64,000 nucleotides of DNA from a bacterium (GCA_013360215.1 JABWCP010000008.1:110889-174888); one strand, 5' to 3'. Positions 53,458-63,535 are shown, counted from the stretch's first letter. Made by a program: numbers and translations. Notes: generated by a model from the sequence alone, not told the origin.

Positions 53458-54746
53458 CTACGCCGCGTTTGTTTGCAATAATGGGTATTTTTTTCTGCAC
53501 GATGATCGCCTGGTTTATTTTAGCGGGCAGTATTTCGTTTCGTACCGATGAAAAAAGATTGAGCTTCGGTCCGCGTATGGCCTCGCACTGGGGCGGTGTG
53601 CACAAACAAGAAACACCCCAATTGTTTTATCATGTCAAAGAATGGGCGGTCACCAAAGAGACCAGTACCAATGCCGCCGGTGCCAGCGTGACGGTAGAAA
53701 AAAGTTCGGAGGTGGATGTCAAAAAAAATATCGAATGCGGTAAAACACAAATTAACGCTGATTTTGAAGTTGATTACCGGCAAAAAGGCCTCTTGTGGTA
53801 CAGCGTGTATAAAGTACGTTTTTCCGGTTTATACACATTTACCAATCCATCCGCTAAAGAAGAAGATGTAACGATTGACTTTACTTTTCCCGCCGCTCAG
53901 GCGATCTATGACGATTTCGTTTTCCAATGGGATGGCCAAGAGCTGTTAAAAACAGAAACCATTCGCGAATCTTCCGATGATCCTTATCGTCAAGACAGCA
54001 AACCGGGTTCTTTACGTGCGAATATTAAGATGAAACCGGGTCAGATCGCTGTTTTAAAAGTAGGTTATACTTCCCAAGGAACCGGGACATGGGAATACAG
54101 TGTCGGCGAAGGCACCAAACGGGTTACGGATTTTCAATTGACTGCACAGACGCATTTCAAAGAATTTGATATTCCGGAATTTAGTATTTCTCCCGGCACT
54201 AAGACTGAAACGGCAGACGGTTGGTCATTAGTTTGGCAGTACAAAGACATCATCTCCGACGTTCGTATCGGTCTCGGTATGCCTAAAAAATTAGACCCCG
54301 GACCGGTAGCCGAACGCATCAGTTTTTTTGCTCCGGTATCGTTACTATTTTTCTTCTGCATTCTTATTATTATCGGAGCGATACGTGATGTGCGAATGCA
54401 TCCGATGAATTATTTTTTCCTCGCGGCCGCCTTTTTTTCGTTTCATCTGCTTTTCGCGTATCTCGTGGATCATCTGGCACTTGAACTTTCATTTGCGATT
54501 TCATCCATTGTCTCCGTCACACTCGTCGCCGCTTATATGCGCCTTGTAACCTCGTGGCCTTATACCGTACGTGTGGTGATGCCTACGCAAGTGATTTATC
54601 TGATCCTATTTTCCTATAGTTTCTTTTTCGAAGGCTACACCGGACTCACGATCACGATCGGTGCTATCGTAACGCTTTTTATTCTTATGCAGATGACAGG
54701 TAAAACGGATTGGAATGCTATTTTCAAAAAAGATATCAAATCATAA
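53454..54746 (+). CDS. CreD-like inner-membrane protein
   Basis: 430 residues. One N-terminal membrane helix (about 8-27), then a 260-residue extracytoplasmic beta-rich domain, then six helices in the last 140 residues. The C-terminal block HPMNYFFLAAAFFSFHLLFA and the following YLVDHLALELSFAISS correspond to the conserved region of CreD (Cet) proteins. CreD is a beta-lactam-associated envelope stress protein in Proteobacteria. Together with the VanZ-like gene this suggests the operon responds to envelope stress. It ends at a bidirectional terminator. Confidence 0.75.
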   Translation: MTTPRLFAIMGIFFCTMIAWFILAGSISFRTDEKRLSFGPRMASHWGGVHKQETPQLFYHVKEWAVTKETSTNAAGASVTVEKSSEVDVKKNIECGKTQINADFEVDYRQKGLLWYSVYKVRFSGLYTFTNPSAKEEDVTIDFTFPAAQAIYDDFVFQWDGQELLKTETIRESSDDPYRQDSKPGSLRANIKMKPGQIAVLKVGYTSQGTGTWEYSVGEGTKRVTDFQLTAQTHFKEFDIPEFSISPGTKTETADGWSLVWQYKDIISDVRIGLGMPKKLDPGPVAERISFFAPVSLLFFFCILIIIGAIRDVRMHPMNYFFLAAAFFSFHLLFAYLVDHLALELSFAISSIVSVTLVAAYMRLVTSWPYTVRVVMPTQVIYLILFSYSFFFEGYTGLTITIGAIVTLFILMQMTGKTDWNAIFKKDIKS

Positions 54747-54770
54747 AAATCGTATTTAGCAAAAAACAAA

Positions 54771-54800
54771 AAACGCCGCTCCTATTCGGGCGGCGTTTTT
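54771..54800. terminator. Bidirectional rho-independent terminator
   Basis: Arms aaacgccgc (54771-54779) and gcggcgttt (54790-54798), continuing into an A run on the left and a T run on the right. It closes the CreD-like operon on the plus strand and the DUF6588 gene on the minus strand. Confidence 0.92.
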
Positions 54801-54820
54801 TATTGCTCGAAAATCTATGA

Positions 54821-55753
54821 TTAGCGAAGTGTCAAACCAACGCCAAGGGTCGCTGATTTATATTTACCAAATCCTAACTCACCATTAACATTGAATAACC
54901 ACATCAAACGAACGTTCGCACCGACAATGCCTCGCATGCTATTTTTGCCGCTTTGAGAAAATTCTACCGTTTGACCACCAATATCATTTCCGTTCTCATC
55001 TTTAACACCAGAAGCAGCTTCATACTTAACATCCATTGATGACGATTCTACACCGACACCGCCATATACGCCGATTTTGAGAATCAACAAATTAAAGCTT
55101 TTTCCTCCAAGAACGTCAAATGATTTTGCACTGGCTTTGAAAACGTCGCCGATAGAAAGTTTCTGATAAAAAACACCTGCGGCCAAATCAAGAGGAATAG
55201 GTAACGGAATCCATTGGTTCAAATTGTGTTTAGCGCCCAAACCAAACAAACCAACTTTACCTACTTTACCGGCAGAAACAGCAGGCACATAGCGTAAAAT
55301 AACATCTGTTTTAAAAGGAACTCCGACAGTCAATTGCGGTGCGACAAAAAAGCCACTAGCGCCACCGGGAACTCCGGCGCCACCGGGTAGTTCAATATCT
55401 CCTCCGATACCGGTAAAAACCGTTTTGGACTTAGGGCCGATCGCTGTACTCGCTTTTCCACTGGTATATCCGGGAGGTAATACAGGTGTATAAGTCTCTT
55501 CAGACTTGGGAGCAAATGCGGAAGCAATTACCAATTGGAAATCAAATCCGAGTACGCTGTGTGTTTCCGGTGAGCGGAAAATACCGCTATTCATCGCTAC
55601 ACCAAAACCTGAAACGAGTGGGCGCATATAAGACTTGGCATTGGTTTCAGCCATAGCCTTTATCTTTTCTTCCAGATCATCGCCCGCCATGGCACGTTCA
55701 GTCGTAACGGTTAAAATCAAACCTGCAAGCATCAGTCGCAAAAATGACTTCAT
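54821..55753 (-). CDS. DUF6588 family outer-membrane protein
   Basis: 310 residues from ATG 55753, chosen because AGGAGAG lies 6-9 bases upstream; the longer frame starts with TTG inside that site. Signal peptide MKSFLRLMLAGLILTVTTER, cleaved near AMAG. The mature chain is Gly-rich beta barrel-like: APQLTVGVPFKTDVILRYVP, KVGLFGLGAKHNLNQWIP and FYQKLSIGDVFKASAKSFDV are characteristic of DUF6588. It ends LGVGLTLR rather than on Phe. Function unknown. Confidence 0.82.
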   Translation of the reverse strand: MKSFLRLMLAGLILTVTTERAMAGDDLEEKIKAMAETNAKSYMRPLVSGFGVAMNSGIFRSPETHSVLGFDFQLVIASAFAPKSEETYTPVLPPGYTSGKASTAIGPKSKTVFTGIGGDIELPGGAGVPGGASGFFVAPQLTVGVPFKTDVILRYVPAVSAGKVGKVGLFGLGAKHNLNQWIPLPIPLDLAAGVFYQKLSIGDVFKASAKSFDVLGGKSFNLLILKIGVYGGVGVESSSMDVKYEAASGVKDENGNDIGGQTVEFSQSGKNSMRGIVGANVRLMWLFNVNGELGFGKYKSATLGVGLTLR

Positions 55754-55986
55754 GTCTCTCTCCTTCAAGTAATTTAGTGAAAAATGAAAATCTTTAGGTT
55801 AATGAGAAGCGTGTACAAATTTAACTGTAACTTTGCGTAATTGCAATACGCATGATTGCTGAGAAGATAAATAGTCAACTAGCGTGCCAAATTACCGAAA
55901 TCGAAAAAACAACAAGTTAATTATGATATAAAAACAAAGCGTCGCATATATGCGATTATTCACAGAAAACATGCGTCGCTAAAACG

Positions 55987-56700
55987 CTACTTTTTTCGAG
56001 CCACAATGATAGCCGAACTGCCAAAACTCAGGAGATGGGCCGTTTTGATTTCATATTCAAAACGTACGAGTGACTCTTGCCATTTTTCAAACCAGTTGGA
56101 ATTTTGTATGAGTGAGGTTAACCCACCGTCAAAAACTTCATGCCATTCAGGAAAAAATCGCATGCCAACAAAATTCATCGCGCGGTTATATTTCCGCCAA
56201 ATGGCGCGCGCTACCGAGTTGGGTGGATAATAAAAATCATGCACAGCGATTACGCCTGATGATTTGAGGTGCGGATTTATATTGGAAAGCAAAATTTCGG
56301 GATCAACATATTTGGGGATGTACGACGAAATAACGGCATCAAAAATTCCCTCAAGTTTTACATCTTCCGCATTACCGAGTAAAAACGAAGCCCGAAGGTT
56401 TTTTGATCGGATACGACGCTCATACATTTTCAAATAATCATCTGTAATATCCACCCCGACAATGTCGGCATCCGGACATCGTTTGGCAATTCCCTCCGTC
56501 ACGATACCTGTTCCACAGGCCAGATCTAAAACGCGGCGACTGTCCTTGGGTATGTGTCGTAACAACATCCGCTTCCAGTGATAATCCAAACCTAAAGTAA
56601 ATCCGTGTACGACACGATCATAAGAATGACCGGTCCCCGGAAAAAAAGAACGGATGATGGATGAGCGGTTTTTTATAGTATCCCTTCCAACATCCTTCAT
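55987..56700 (-). CDS. SAM-dependent methyltransferase (class I, UbiE-like)
   Basis: 237 residues. The SAM-binding motif is RVLDLACGTGIVTEGIAKRC, with the acidic strand-2 end in IVGVDITDDYLKMY and the motif AEDVKLEGIFDAVISSYIPK. The N-terminal segment (FFPGTGHSYDRVVHGFTLGL) resembles UbiE-type enzymes, which methylate quinone or lipid substrates. The C-terminal end is short and basic (IIVARKK). No quinone gene lies near it, so the substrate is uncertain. Confidence 0.82.
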   Translation of the reverse strand: MKDVGRDTIKNRSSIIRSFFPGTGHSYDRVVHGFTLGLDYHWKRMLLRHIPKDSRRVLDLACGTGIVTEGIAKRCPDADIVGVDITDDYLKMYERRIRSKNLRASFLLGNAEDVKLEGIFDAVISSYIPKYVDPEILLSNINPHLKSSGVIAVHDFYYPPNSVARAIWRKYNRAMNFVGMRFFPEWHEVFDGGLTSLIQNSNWFEKWQESLVRFEYEIKTAHLLSFGSSAIIVARKK

Positions 56701-56735
56701 CCGTGTGTTCCTTAGATCAGAATTATATTTGTTTT

Positions 56736-57221
56736 TTATTTCTTCTTAAAATCCAGCGAAAGTGAATTGATACAATAACGCAATCCTGTCGGATCCGGTC
56801 CGTCTTCAAACACATGACCGAGATGCCCACCGCAGCGTGCACAGTGCACCTCTACACGATGCATCCCGTAGGAGGTGTCCTGCGTTTCCGATACAGCTTC
56901 TTTGCCTGCCGGTTGATAAAAACTGGGCCACCCGCTTCCTGAATCGTATTTGGTTTGCGAGTCAAAAAGCTCCAATCCGCAAGCCGCACACACATACATA
57001 CCTTTTTCATGGTGATCCCAATATTTTCCCGTAAATGCGCGCTCGGTTCCCTGCTGACGCAAGACTTTGTACTGATCCGGTGATAATTCTTTTTTCCACT
57101 CCTCTTCGCTTTTCACGATCTGATCCTTTCGGGTTGAGTTTTGTACCGCATGGGTTGACGGATGTTGTGCGTTGGAACACGCAGTCATCATGAGCCAAAC
57201 TGCAAAAAGTAACTTCTTCAT
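56736..57221 (-). CDS. msrB: Peptide methionine-R-sulfoxide reductase, lipoprotein form
   Basis: Reduces R-methionine sulfoxide in oxidised proteins. Catalytic Cys150 is in [11 protein letters not shown] and the zinc site is C78-x2-C81 (CAACG) with C127-x2-C130 (CARCGGH). The fold starts [18 protein letters not shown]. The first 20 residues are a lipoprotein signal (MTAC, lipid site Cys15), so it acts outside the cytoplasm, unlike most MsrB. The start is ATG 57221 with a purine-rich stretch upstream. A 12-bp gap region precedes the methyltransferase gene on the same strand. Confidence 0.95.
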   Translation of the reverse strand: MKKLLFAVWLMMTACSNAQHPSTHAVQNSTRKDQIVKSEEEWKKELSPDQYKVLRQQGTERAFTGKYWDHHEKGMYVCAACGLELFDSQTKYDSGSGWPSFYQPAGKEAVSETQDTSYGMHRVEVHCARCGGHLGHVFEDGPDPTGLRYCINSLSLDFKKK

Positions 57222-57324
57222 TCTTTTTTCTTTCGATGGTTTCTCGACTTAATCTAACACCGAGACGATTGCAATATTCCCATCCTATTGATTTTGTGAT
57301 CCGTATCACACACACTCAAGTGTA

Positions 57325-58605
57325 TCAGGGTTCGTTTTTATATATAACCCCATCTTTCATTACAAATACTACCTTACGCATCACAGCTATATTTTCCGTC
57401 GGATCCCCATCGACGGCAATAAGATCAGCCATTTTTCCTTCTTCTATTGAACCTGTGATTTTTTCAACGCCCAAGAGCGTTGCCGACGCATACGTCGCTG
57501 CACGTAATGCATCCGTCGGACTCATACCATACGCAGTCATCCGCTCGAGTTCCTGGGCATTAGTACCCGGTAATTCAAACGTATCCGTCCCGAAAACGAT
57601 TTTGACGCCGGCTTTCAGCGCACGCTGAAACGAAAGTGTATGTTGTTTTACGGTGCGCGCCAGCTTGCGTTTGTTTTCATCCGACACAGGACTAAAGATA
57701 ACACCGTCGCGCCACAATTCGTATACCATCAAAGTCGGTACATAATAGATATTCTTTTTCGCCATCCGCCGGCAGGTCTCATCACTAAGATAGAGACCGT
57801 GCTCAATCGAATTGACACCGACAGCAATGGCCAGTCGCGCAGCCGTATCCGAATACACATGGGCCGCAACACGTAAACCGTTATGGTGCGCTTCATCCAC
57901 AAGCACTCGTAATTCGTCCGGCGTGTAGTGCATTGCTCCCGTCAGCGAATCCTTACTTGTTTCTCTTTTTTCATACGACTCCATATATACTTTGATCACA
58001 TCCGCACCAAGTTTGGACAGACGTCGAATTTGTTTACGAATTTCATCCGCGCCGTCGGCATGAAATGCAATCAGAGGAAATTCATAATACGGCGAATAAC
58101 CGACAAGATCGTACGCACCCGTCGGAACAATAGGTTGAATGGCCGTTAATATCCGGGGACCGGGAACGATCTTTTTTTGGATAGCATCGCGCAACGCCAC
58201 ATCCGCCAAACCTGCGCCTTCGTTACCCAAATCACGAATTGTCGTTATGCCCGCCTCCAAAGTTTTCCGTGCCAATACGGTTCCGTACACCGCGCGGTAT
58301 TCCGGAGTTTCACGCAATATCTGTCCATCATAATCCCCGGGGTGCAAGACAATATGCGTGTGTGCGTCTATGAGACCGGGAAGTACTGTTTTTTCGCGTA
58401 AATCTATGATCTTACCGTTATACGATGGGCGAATATCGTCATTTACCCGAACGATTCGATCATTAAAAACGACAAGAAGCTTATTTTTTTGAATACGCGA
58501 ACCGACCCCATCATACAAACGCCCCGCTCTGATAAACAGTGTGTCCTGTTGCGCATGCAGCAACTGCATACTCAAAATGATCAACCCGATTAAAATTCGT
58601 CCCAT
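57325..58605 (-). CDS. Secreted metal-dependent amidohydrolase
   Basis: Hydrolyses C-N bonds in an imidazolonepropionase/prolidase-like manner. A signal peptide (GLIILSMQLLHAQQ) starts the 426-residue chain. Metal ligands: H-x-H in PGLIDAHTHIVLHPG, lysine in DVIKVYMESYE, His in AAHVYSDTAARLA and SIEHGLYL, and Asp in FGTDTFELPG. The final G-x-L-A-D-L motif is present as EGKMADLIAVDGDPTENI. Substrate unknown; relatives act on peptides or N-acyl compounds. Confidence 0.87.
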   Translation of the reverse strand: MGRILIGLIILSMQLLHAQQDTLFIRAGRLYDGVGSRIQKNKLLVVFNDRIVRVNDDIRPSYNGKIIDLREKTVLPGLIDAHTHIVLHPGDYDGQILRETPEYRAVYGTVLARKTLEAGITTIRDLGNEGAGLADVALRDAIQKKIVPGPRILTAIQPIVPTGAYDLVGYSPYYEFPLIAFHADGADEIRKQIRRLSKLGADVIKVYMESYEKRETSKDSLTGAMHYTPDELRVLVDEAHHNGLRVAAHVYSDTAARLAIAVGVNSIEHGLYLSDETCRRMAKKNIYYVPTLMVYELWRDGVIFSPVSDENKRKLARTVKQHTLSFQRALKAGVKIVFGTDTFELPGTNAQELERMTAYGMSPTDALRAATYASATLLGVEKITGSIEEGKMADLIAVDGDPTENIAVMRKVVFVMKDGVIYKNEP

Positions 58606-58663
58606 GACAAATTCCTTTTCCGTTTTCTAAAATAGAATAGAGCGGAGATAATTTAAAATTTAT

Positions 58664-60865
58664 TTATTTGATAATCGCAAACTTAACTGATTTGGAACCT
58701 AAAGGCGATGAAATAAGTGCGATGTACACACCGCTGGCAACAGAATAGTTGTTTTCATTCATGAGATCCCAATACTCCGAAGAAGTAAATCCCGCCGGTG
58801 CATCGTGCGGATTCTTTGGATCAAATGAATCGCGATCATTAAACGAAGTCGCATTGTGAGTCAATGTCCTTACCAAGTCACCGGCTACCGTAAATATACG
58901 AATTGTACAGTTTTTCGGAAGTCCTGTAAAATAAACTCGCCTTCCTTTTTCATGCATAACATAAAAAGGATTAGGCACCACGTTAACAGTATTCAAGTCC
59001 TGTTTTGTCGTCGCCATGGCTTGCTTAGGTGTTACATGTTTGGGTTCTGTTCTTAAACCACCTTCGGTGCTTACAGGTAAAAGTATGGGCTTTTTTATAT
59101 ATTGCCCCACATTTATGTCTATCGAATCCTGACCGAATATCTGAGGCTGTATGTCGTATGAGGTAACCTTATAAAAATACGTGAACCCGTTGATCACATT
59201 GGAATCTACATAAGCGTATTGTAAGCCGGTGTTTTTTCCTGCATACACCGAATGGTAATACCATTTTCCTTGCGAATCGAGTACTAACTCAGATACGTTC
59301 CCATAGCCGTCGATCTTATCAAACTCCGCTAATTTCTCAAAAGAACCCTCCAGCCCCGTTCGGCTGCGATATACCCGATACCCCTGAAAATCATGAAGCA
59401 CAAAATTATCACTAAATCCATTACTCTGGCCAAACCCGCCGGCCAAGGCCATAGCATCTTCAGAACGCTCAGCAAGCGAATCCCATGTGACTTGCACAAA
59501 ACCATCACCCGGCGTTACCTCAAATTCCGGCGCTTTCGGTGCTAATTTACCCTGCGTAAGTAAACCACGATACCCTGCCTGCATTAGCTCGTGACTTGAA
59601 AACAAATCATACACTGCATCGTAACGGTCTTTACCCATCCCTCCTACGATACTCACCCAAAATTCCTGTGCTATATTAGTATCCAATACAAAAGGCCCGC
59701 AACCCGCCAGCATTCTTTTGTCGGCAGGTGATTTATCTGCTAATTGTGTCAATGACGGATACGCCCATCCATTTACAAGATAGTTTTGATTTATACCGTT
59801 CGGCGCTAGCCCCGTCAATGCATTATAGCGGACTGTATTAGAATACTCACCCCCCGCTTTCCACACATAGTTTCCTGTTGTCATGCCCAAAAGGATGCTG
59901 TCACCCTGCAAGATTCTTTGTTTGTATTGTTGATCCGACGGGTCAAAAACAAGTATTCTTTTATTGTCTGCATACTTTTGAGCATGTAGAGGTTTCGCTT
60001 TTGATGCACTTATAGCTGCTCCCTGGAGTATACTAATGCCAACCGCCTTGGGGCTGTCGGTCTCATCTACATTGTATGTATATACTATTTCTTTCGTCGA
60101 ATCAGTGCCGACGAGATCATTGCCCGCAATATCCACATCCGCATCCATCCATAAACCGAAATAAGCCGAATCGTAGGCGGCATTAGTTTTATTCCTGACC
60201 GTGTATTTGAGTAGTACTGAATTTTCAAACACCGGAAGGTTATAGGCAAAAGATTCCAATATAACTTCAAGACCAAGCCCTGGGTCTGGACTGGGGTCTT
60301 GGTCTAAACTAGTATCCAGATCATTGAATACGGCCCATGTCTGTACATCCGCTAATAATGCAGGTGTTCCGTCTAAATTATGATCCGCTAAGTCAGTCCA
60401 GTTATCCCAGTCATGACCCGAGCGGGACTGATCAATCACATAAACCTGATTATCCGGGTGATTGACCGAATCGGCAACCAACTGATCAAAAGGAACACCC
60501 GAATTAAGTATCCGGCCCGGCTGATATTCGGTACCAAACATCGTTTCGCTTACAACCGGTACACCGTTCTTGATAGCACCAATCCATGCGCCGGCGGCAA
60601 ATACGATCGTCACCCGACTCCCGCGAGGAAACTCTCCGCCGGCATGATTACCGTTTTGATCAGCATCCGGTGAATCGTACATCAATGAACCTTGATTGCG
60701 CATCACATAACGCCAGTTACCGCCGTCAATAAACTTCAAATCAACAATATCCGGCTTACGGAGTTTGAGTTTGAGACGCGTTTGAGCATCAATACCGGTG
60801 TAGGCAAGCTCTATAGACAGGCCGACGCATAGACAAAAGATAACCATAAAGAATACAAATCGCAT
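58664..60865 (-). CDS. Large secreted protein with C-terminal FlgD-like/type-A sorting domain
   Basis: 733 residues with a signal peptide at the start. The middle holds a fibronectin-type stretch (APEFEVTPGDGFVQVTWDSL). The C-terminal ~90 residues match the FlgD-like Ig / type IX secretion sorting pattern: NVVPNPFYV, KNCTIRIFTVAGDLVRTLTH, then YWDLMNENNYSVASGVYIAL and KSVKFAIIK. Similar proteins are anchored or released by type IX-like secretion in FCB-group bacteria. The ribosome binding site AGGTG lies 5 bases before ATG 60865. Function unknown. Confidence 0.82.
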   Translation of the reverse strand: MRFVFFMVIFCLCVGLSIELAYTGIDAQTRLKLKLRKPDIVDLKFIDGGNWRYVMRNQGSLMYDSPDADQNGNHAGGEFPRGSRVTIVFAAGAWIGAIKNGVPVVSETMFGTEYQPGRILNSGVPFDQLVADSVNHPDNQVYVIDQSRSGHDWDNWTDLADHNLDGTPALLADVQTWAVFNDLDTSLDQDPSPDPGLGLEVILESFAYNLPVFENSVLLKYTVRNKTNAAYDSAYFGLWMDADVDIAGNDLVGTDSTKEIVYTYNVDETDSPKAVGISILQGAAISASKAKPLHAQKYADNKRILVFDPSDQQYKQRILQGDSILLGMTTGNYVWKAGGEYSNTVRYNALTGLAPNGINQNYLVNGWAYPSLTQLADKSPADKRMLAGCGPFVLDTNIAQEFWVSIVGGMGKDRYDAVYDLFSSHELMQAGYRGLLTQGKLAPKAPEFEVTPGDGFVQVTWDSLAERSEDAMALAGGFGQSNGFSDNFVLHDFQGYRVYRSRTGLEGSFEKLAEFDKIDGYGNVSELVLDSQGKWYYHSVYAGKNTGLQYAYVDSNVINGFTYFYKVTSYDIQPQIFGQDSIDINVGQYIKKPILLPVSTEGGLRTEPKHVTPKQAMATTKQDLNTVNVVPNPFYVMHEKGRRVYFTGLPKNCTIRIFTVAGDLVRTLTHNATSFNDRDSFDPKNPHDAPAGFTSSEYWDLMNENNYSVASGVYIALISSPLGSKSVKFAIIK

Positions 60866-61298
60866 ACTTCACCTCTCATTAAGATAGATACAGGTATTAA
60901 GTACAGATTTGCATTGAAATCTTACAAACAAATTCATTTTTTTGTTTTTAGGAGGCCGGTTGCAAAATACTGATAGCAATCTATCAAAAAAATCATTCGT
61001 TTCTTTTATGTGGCTTTGTAGTGATATTCTCTCGACTATGTCTTAGATACCAATAAAGCGGTCAATTGTATCTGCATATTTAGTGAATTTCGCTTTTTTT
61101 CTGTATGTCGCCCATTAACTCGTACCACATCTATTAACACTTGTTAGTTTCGGCTGTAGGATGAGGTCGCTGAGAACGTCGTATGATTCGTCAATTGGGA
61201 CATACTTATTACAATGACCTTGATTTTTTTAGAAGTATGAATAAATTACGTACACCTTTCTCAAGTGATCGTATAGCAAAATTTTCAAAGGAATATGT
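60866..61298. other. Divergent intergenic region before the DUF1111 gene
   Basis: About 430 AT-rich bases between two divergent secreted-protein genes. It must hold two promoters, of which only the ribosome binding sites are clear (AGGTG on the minus strand, aagga on the plus strand before ATG 61299). No repeat or RNA gene is evident. Confidence 0.4.
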
Positions 61299-62474
61299 AT
61301 GCGTACTACACTTAATCTATGGATGTTTTGTAGTTTAGTTTTTCTTGGATGTGATTCACACTCTAAAAAAAACCAACACGAAATCATACCACCTGCTGAA
61401 ACGGAAATAGCCGTTAGCGGATTGACGACGGATGAGCAAGCAATTCATGACGATGGACGTGAGTTATTTTTTACAAAATTCACTATTGATGATGGTTTGG
61501 GGCCTTTTTTTGCCGAACAATCATGCGGGCTGTGCCATGAAGGTGCAGGGCGCGGGCCGGGTAAAGTACTGCGCATAGGGCGAACTACGAATGGCTCATT
61601 TGATCCGATGGCTGAATTTGGCGGTCCAACAATACAATTTCGTACTGCACTTGAAAATCGCGTACCGGAAACAGTTCCTCCGGAGGCTCAGTTTGTCAAT
61701 TTTCGAGTCGCTCCTCCTATGTGGGGCAGAGGGTTTATCCAGGAAATACCGGCGGAAACAATTGTCGCCAACGCTGATCCTAATGATGCCGATGCCGATG
61801 GTATCTCAGGACGCGCCAACTATATCATCATGAGTTTCGTTGATTCACCTACGCATCCTGAACTGGGGCGTCACGGCATAAAAGCACAAATGTCGCGAAT
61901 TCTGGACTTTGCAGATAATGCTTTTTTACATGACCTCGGAATGACATCGCCTATGCGTCCGTACGAGTTAGTTAATCCGAATGCACGCGATGCCAAAGAT
62001 AAAAAATCAGGAGTGGACATCCGTCACGACGATGTAGAGAAGGTAGATTTTTTTATCCGCACTAGTGATTTCCCGCCTATGTTGCCGGAAACAGGAAACA
62101 TACCTGCCGGAAAAACACTATTTAGCACGATAGGCTGTAACAAATGCCATATTCCCGCTATGACTACCGGTGCATCTGAAATCGCTGCATTAAGTAATAA
62201 AACGGTGTTTTTTTATTCCGATTTCCTATTGCATGATATGGGTCAAGCTCTTTCTGACGGCGTATTGGACGGAGATGCTAAACCGCAAGAGTTTAAGACA
62301 CCCACGCTCCGCGGCCTTCGTTTCTTTAAAGACTTTCTGCATGATGGGCGCGCTAAAAGCACCGATGAAGCGATACGCATGCATGGCGGTGAAGCGACAT
62401 CCGTTCGCGATAACTTCATCGGACTGACACAGGACGATCGTGATGCAATCATTGCATTTTTGAATTCTCTATAG
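61299..62474 (+). CDS. Di-haem oxidoreductase, DUF1111 (thiol oxidoreductase-like) lipoprotein
   Basis: A c-type cytochrome of 391 residues with two haem-attachment motifs, CGLCH (76-80) and CNKCH (280-284). The N-terminus is a lipoprotein signal (VFLGC, lipid site Cys18). The DUF1111 blocks are present: FFAEQSCGLCHEGAGRG, FRVAPPMWGRGFIQEIP and LRGLRFFKDFLHDGRA. Some family members are called thiol oxidoreductase or putative peroxidase, but activity is poorly known. An unknown lipoprotein gene follows 17 bases later. Confidence 0.9.
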   Translation: MRTTLNLWMFCSLVFLGCDSHSKKNQHEIIPPAETEIAVSGLTTDEQAIHDDGRELFFTKFTIDDGLGPFFAEQSCGLCHEGAGRGPGKVLRIGRTTNGSFDPMAEFGGPTIQFRTALENRVPETVPPEAQFVNFRVAPPMWGRGFIQEIPAETIVANADPNDADADGISGRANYIIMSFVDSPTHPELGRHGIKAQMSRILDFADNAFLHDLGMTSPMRPYELVNPNARDAKDKKSGVDIRHDDVEKVDFFIRTSDFPPMLPETGNIPAGKTLFSTIGCNKCHIPAMTTGASEIAALSNKTVFFYSDFLLHDMGQALSDGVLDGDAKPQEFKTPTLRGLRFFKDFLHDGRAKSTDEAIRMHGGEATSVRDNFIGLTQDDRDAIIAFLNSL

Positions 62475-62491
62475 ATAGAACAGGACTACTT

Positions 62492-63535
62492 ATGAATCCT
62501 ATCAGATCATTGTTGGTACTTCTTATTACTATGCTGGTTACTCTGTCTTCATGTGAAGGCCCTGAAAGCGGAACATTCAGCGGAATTTATTTTGGCAGGC
62601 CCCCTCGCAAATTGCGCGATGGGCAAGGCTACTTCGAAATGTGGCTTGGTTTCCCCAAAACCGGTGGCGGCAAAGAGTGGGTAAGTATTTTAAAGTTTGA
62701 TCGTGTAGAAAGCACGAATAAACCTTTTTTGAACAACAAAGCGGCAACTCTCAAAAAACCTGATCGTGATCTCAGCGATGCCGTTTCAGCGGCGATTTCT
62801 ATAGAACTTGAAAACGATCCAGATCCGGCTATGCCCAACAGGATATTCATGAGCGGAGAATTCTCAAATGGTGTTGCTTCTTTGGAACTCAGCGGTGAAG
62901 ACGCGTTGAATTTGGATCTCAGTGATCCGGCTGTAATTAGCGGAAAATTTGTACTTGGAACACCATCTGATACAATAAACGATAACGACGATAGCGGAGT
63001 TTGGTTTGTTGATGCGCCCTTTGGCCAACCACAAAATCCGGGACTGTCACTCCCCACTTTGCCTAACGGCTTTAAATATGAAGCTTGGATTGCTACCCAA
63101 TCAGAAACAGTATGTATTTCAACCGGTCAATTTAAACGCGCCGACAGCATGGATTATAACGGTACAGGGCCCAACGGAGGTAATACACCTACACCCAATG
63201 TTCCAGGAGAAGATCTTGTTTATGATCAATTCAATGTAGACGTTCAGGGTCGGACTGTTGATGTTTCAGTCCAAGAAGCCTATCTTGACACATTTGCGTT
63301 TCCGATAAGAATTCAAAAAACTATTCAGAAAAACCCTTTGACAAACGCCAAAGATTATTGGGATGTAGTAGTATCTGTTGAGCCGGATCCCGATAATGAT
63401 CCTGAAGAGCCTTTTGCGGTTTTCCCGTTGGTTAAATTTGGTCCTATATTTGAGTCCGTCAACACGGTAATCCCTTTGACTAATTTTACGGGTGGTGTTT
63501 CCCAATACGTTGTCATTGATTTGTCAAAATTGTAG
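62492..63535 (+). CDS. Lipoprotein downstream of the DUF1111 cytochrome, unknown family
   Basis: 347 residues. The lipoprotein signal ends LSSCEGPES (lipid site Cys21). The mature chain has a beta-rich, Gly/Pro/Asn-rich texture (FSGIYFGRPPRKLRDGQGYF; PALPNGFKYEAW-like blocks such as LPTLPNGFKYEAWIATQ). It resembles anti-sigma or imelysin-associated lipoproteins only loosely, so no family is named. The 17-base gap implies an operon with the di-haem gene, and a shared role at the outer membrane or surface is inference. Confidence 0.6.
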   Translation: MNPIRSLLVLLITMLVTLSSCEGPESGTFSGIYFGRPPRKLRDGQGYFEMWLGFPKTGGGKEWVSILKFDRVESTNKPFLNNKAATLKKPDRDLSDAVSAAISIELENDPDPAMPNRIFMSGEFSNGVASLELSGEDALNLDLSDPAVISGKFVLGTPSDTINDNDDSGVWFVDAPFGQPQNPGLSLPTLPNGFKYEAWIATQSETVCISTGQFKRADSMDYNGTGPNGGNTPTPNVPGEDLVYDQFNVDVQGRTVDVSVQEAYLDTFAFPIRIQKTIQKNPLTNAKDYWDVVVSVEPDPDNDPEEPFAVFPLVKFGPIFESVNTVIPLTNFTGGVSQYVVIDLSKL

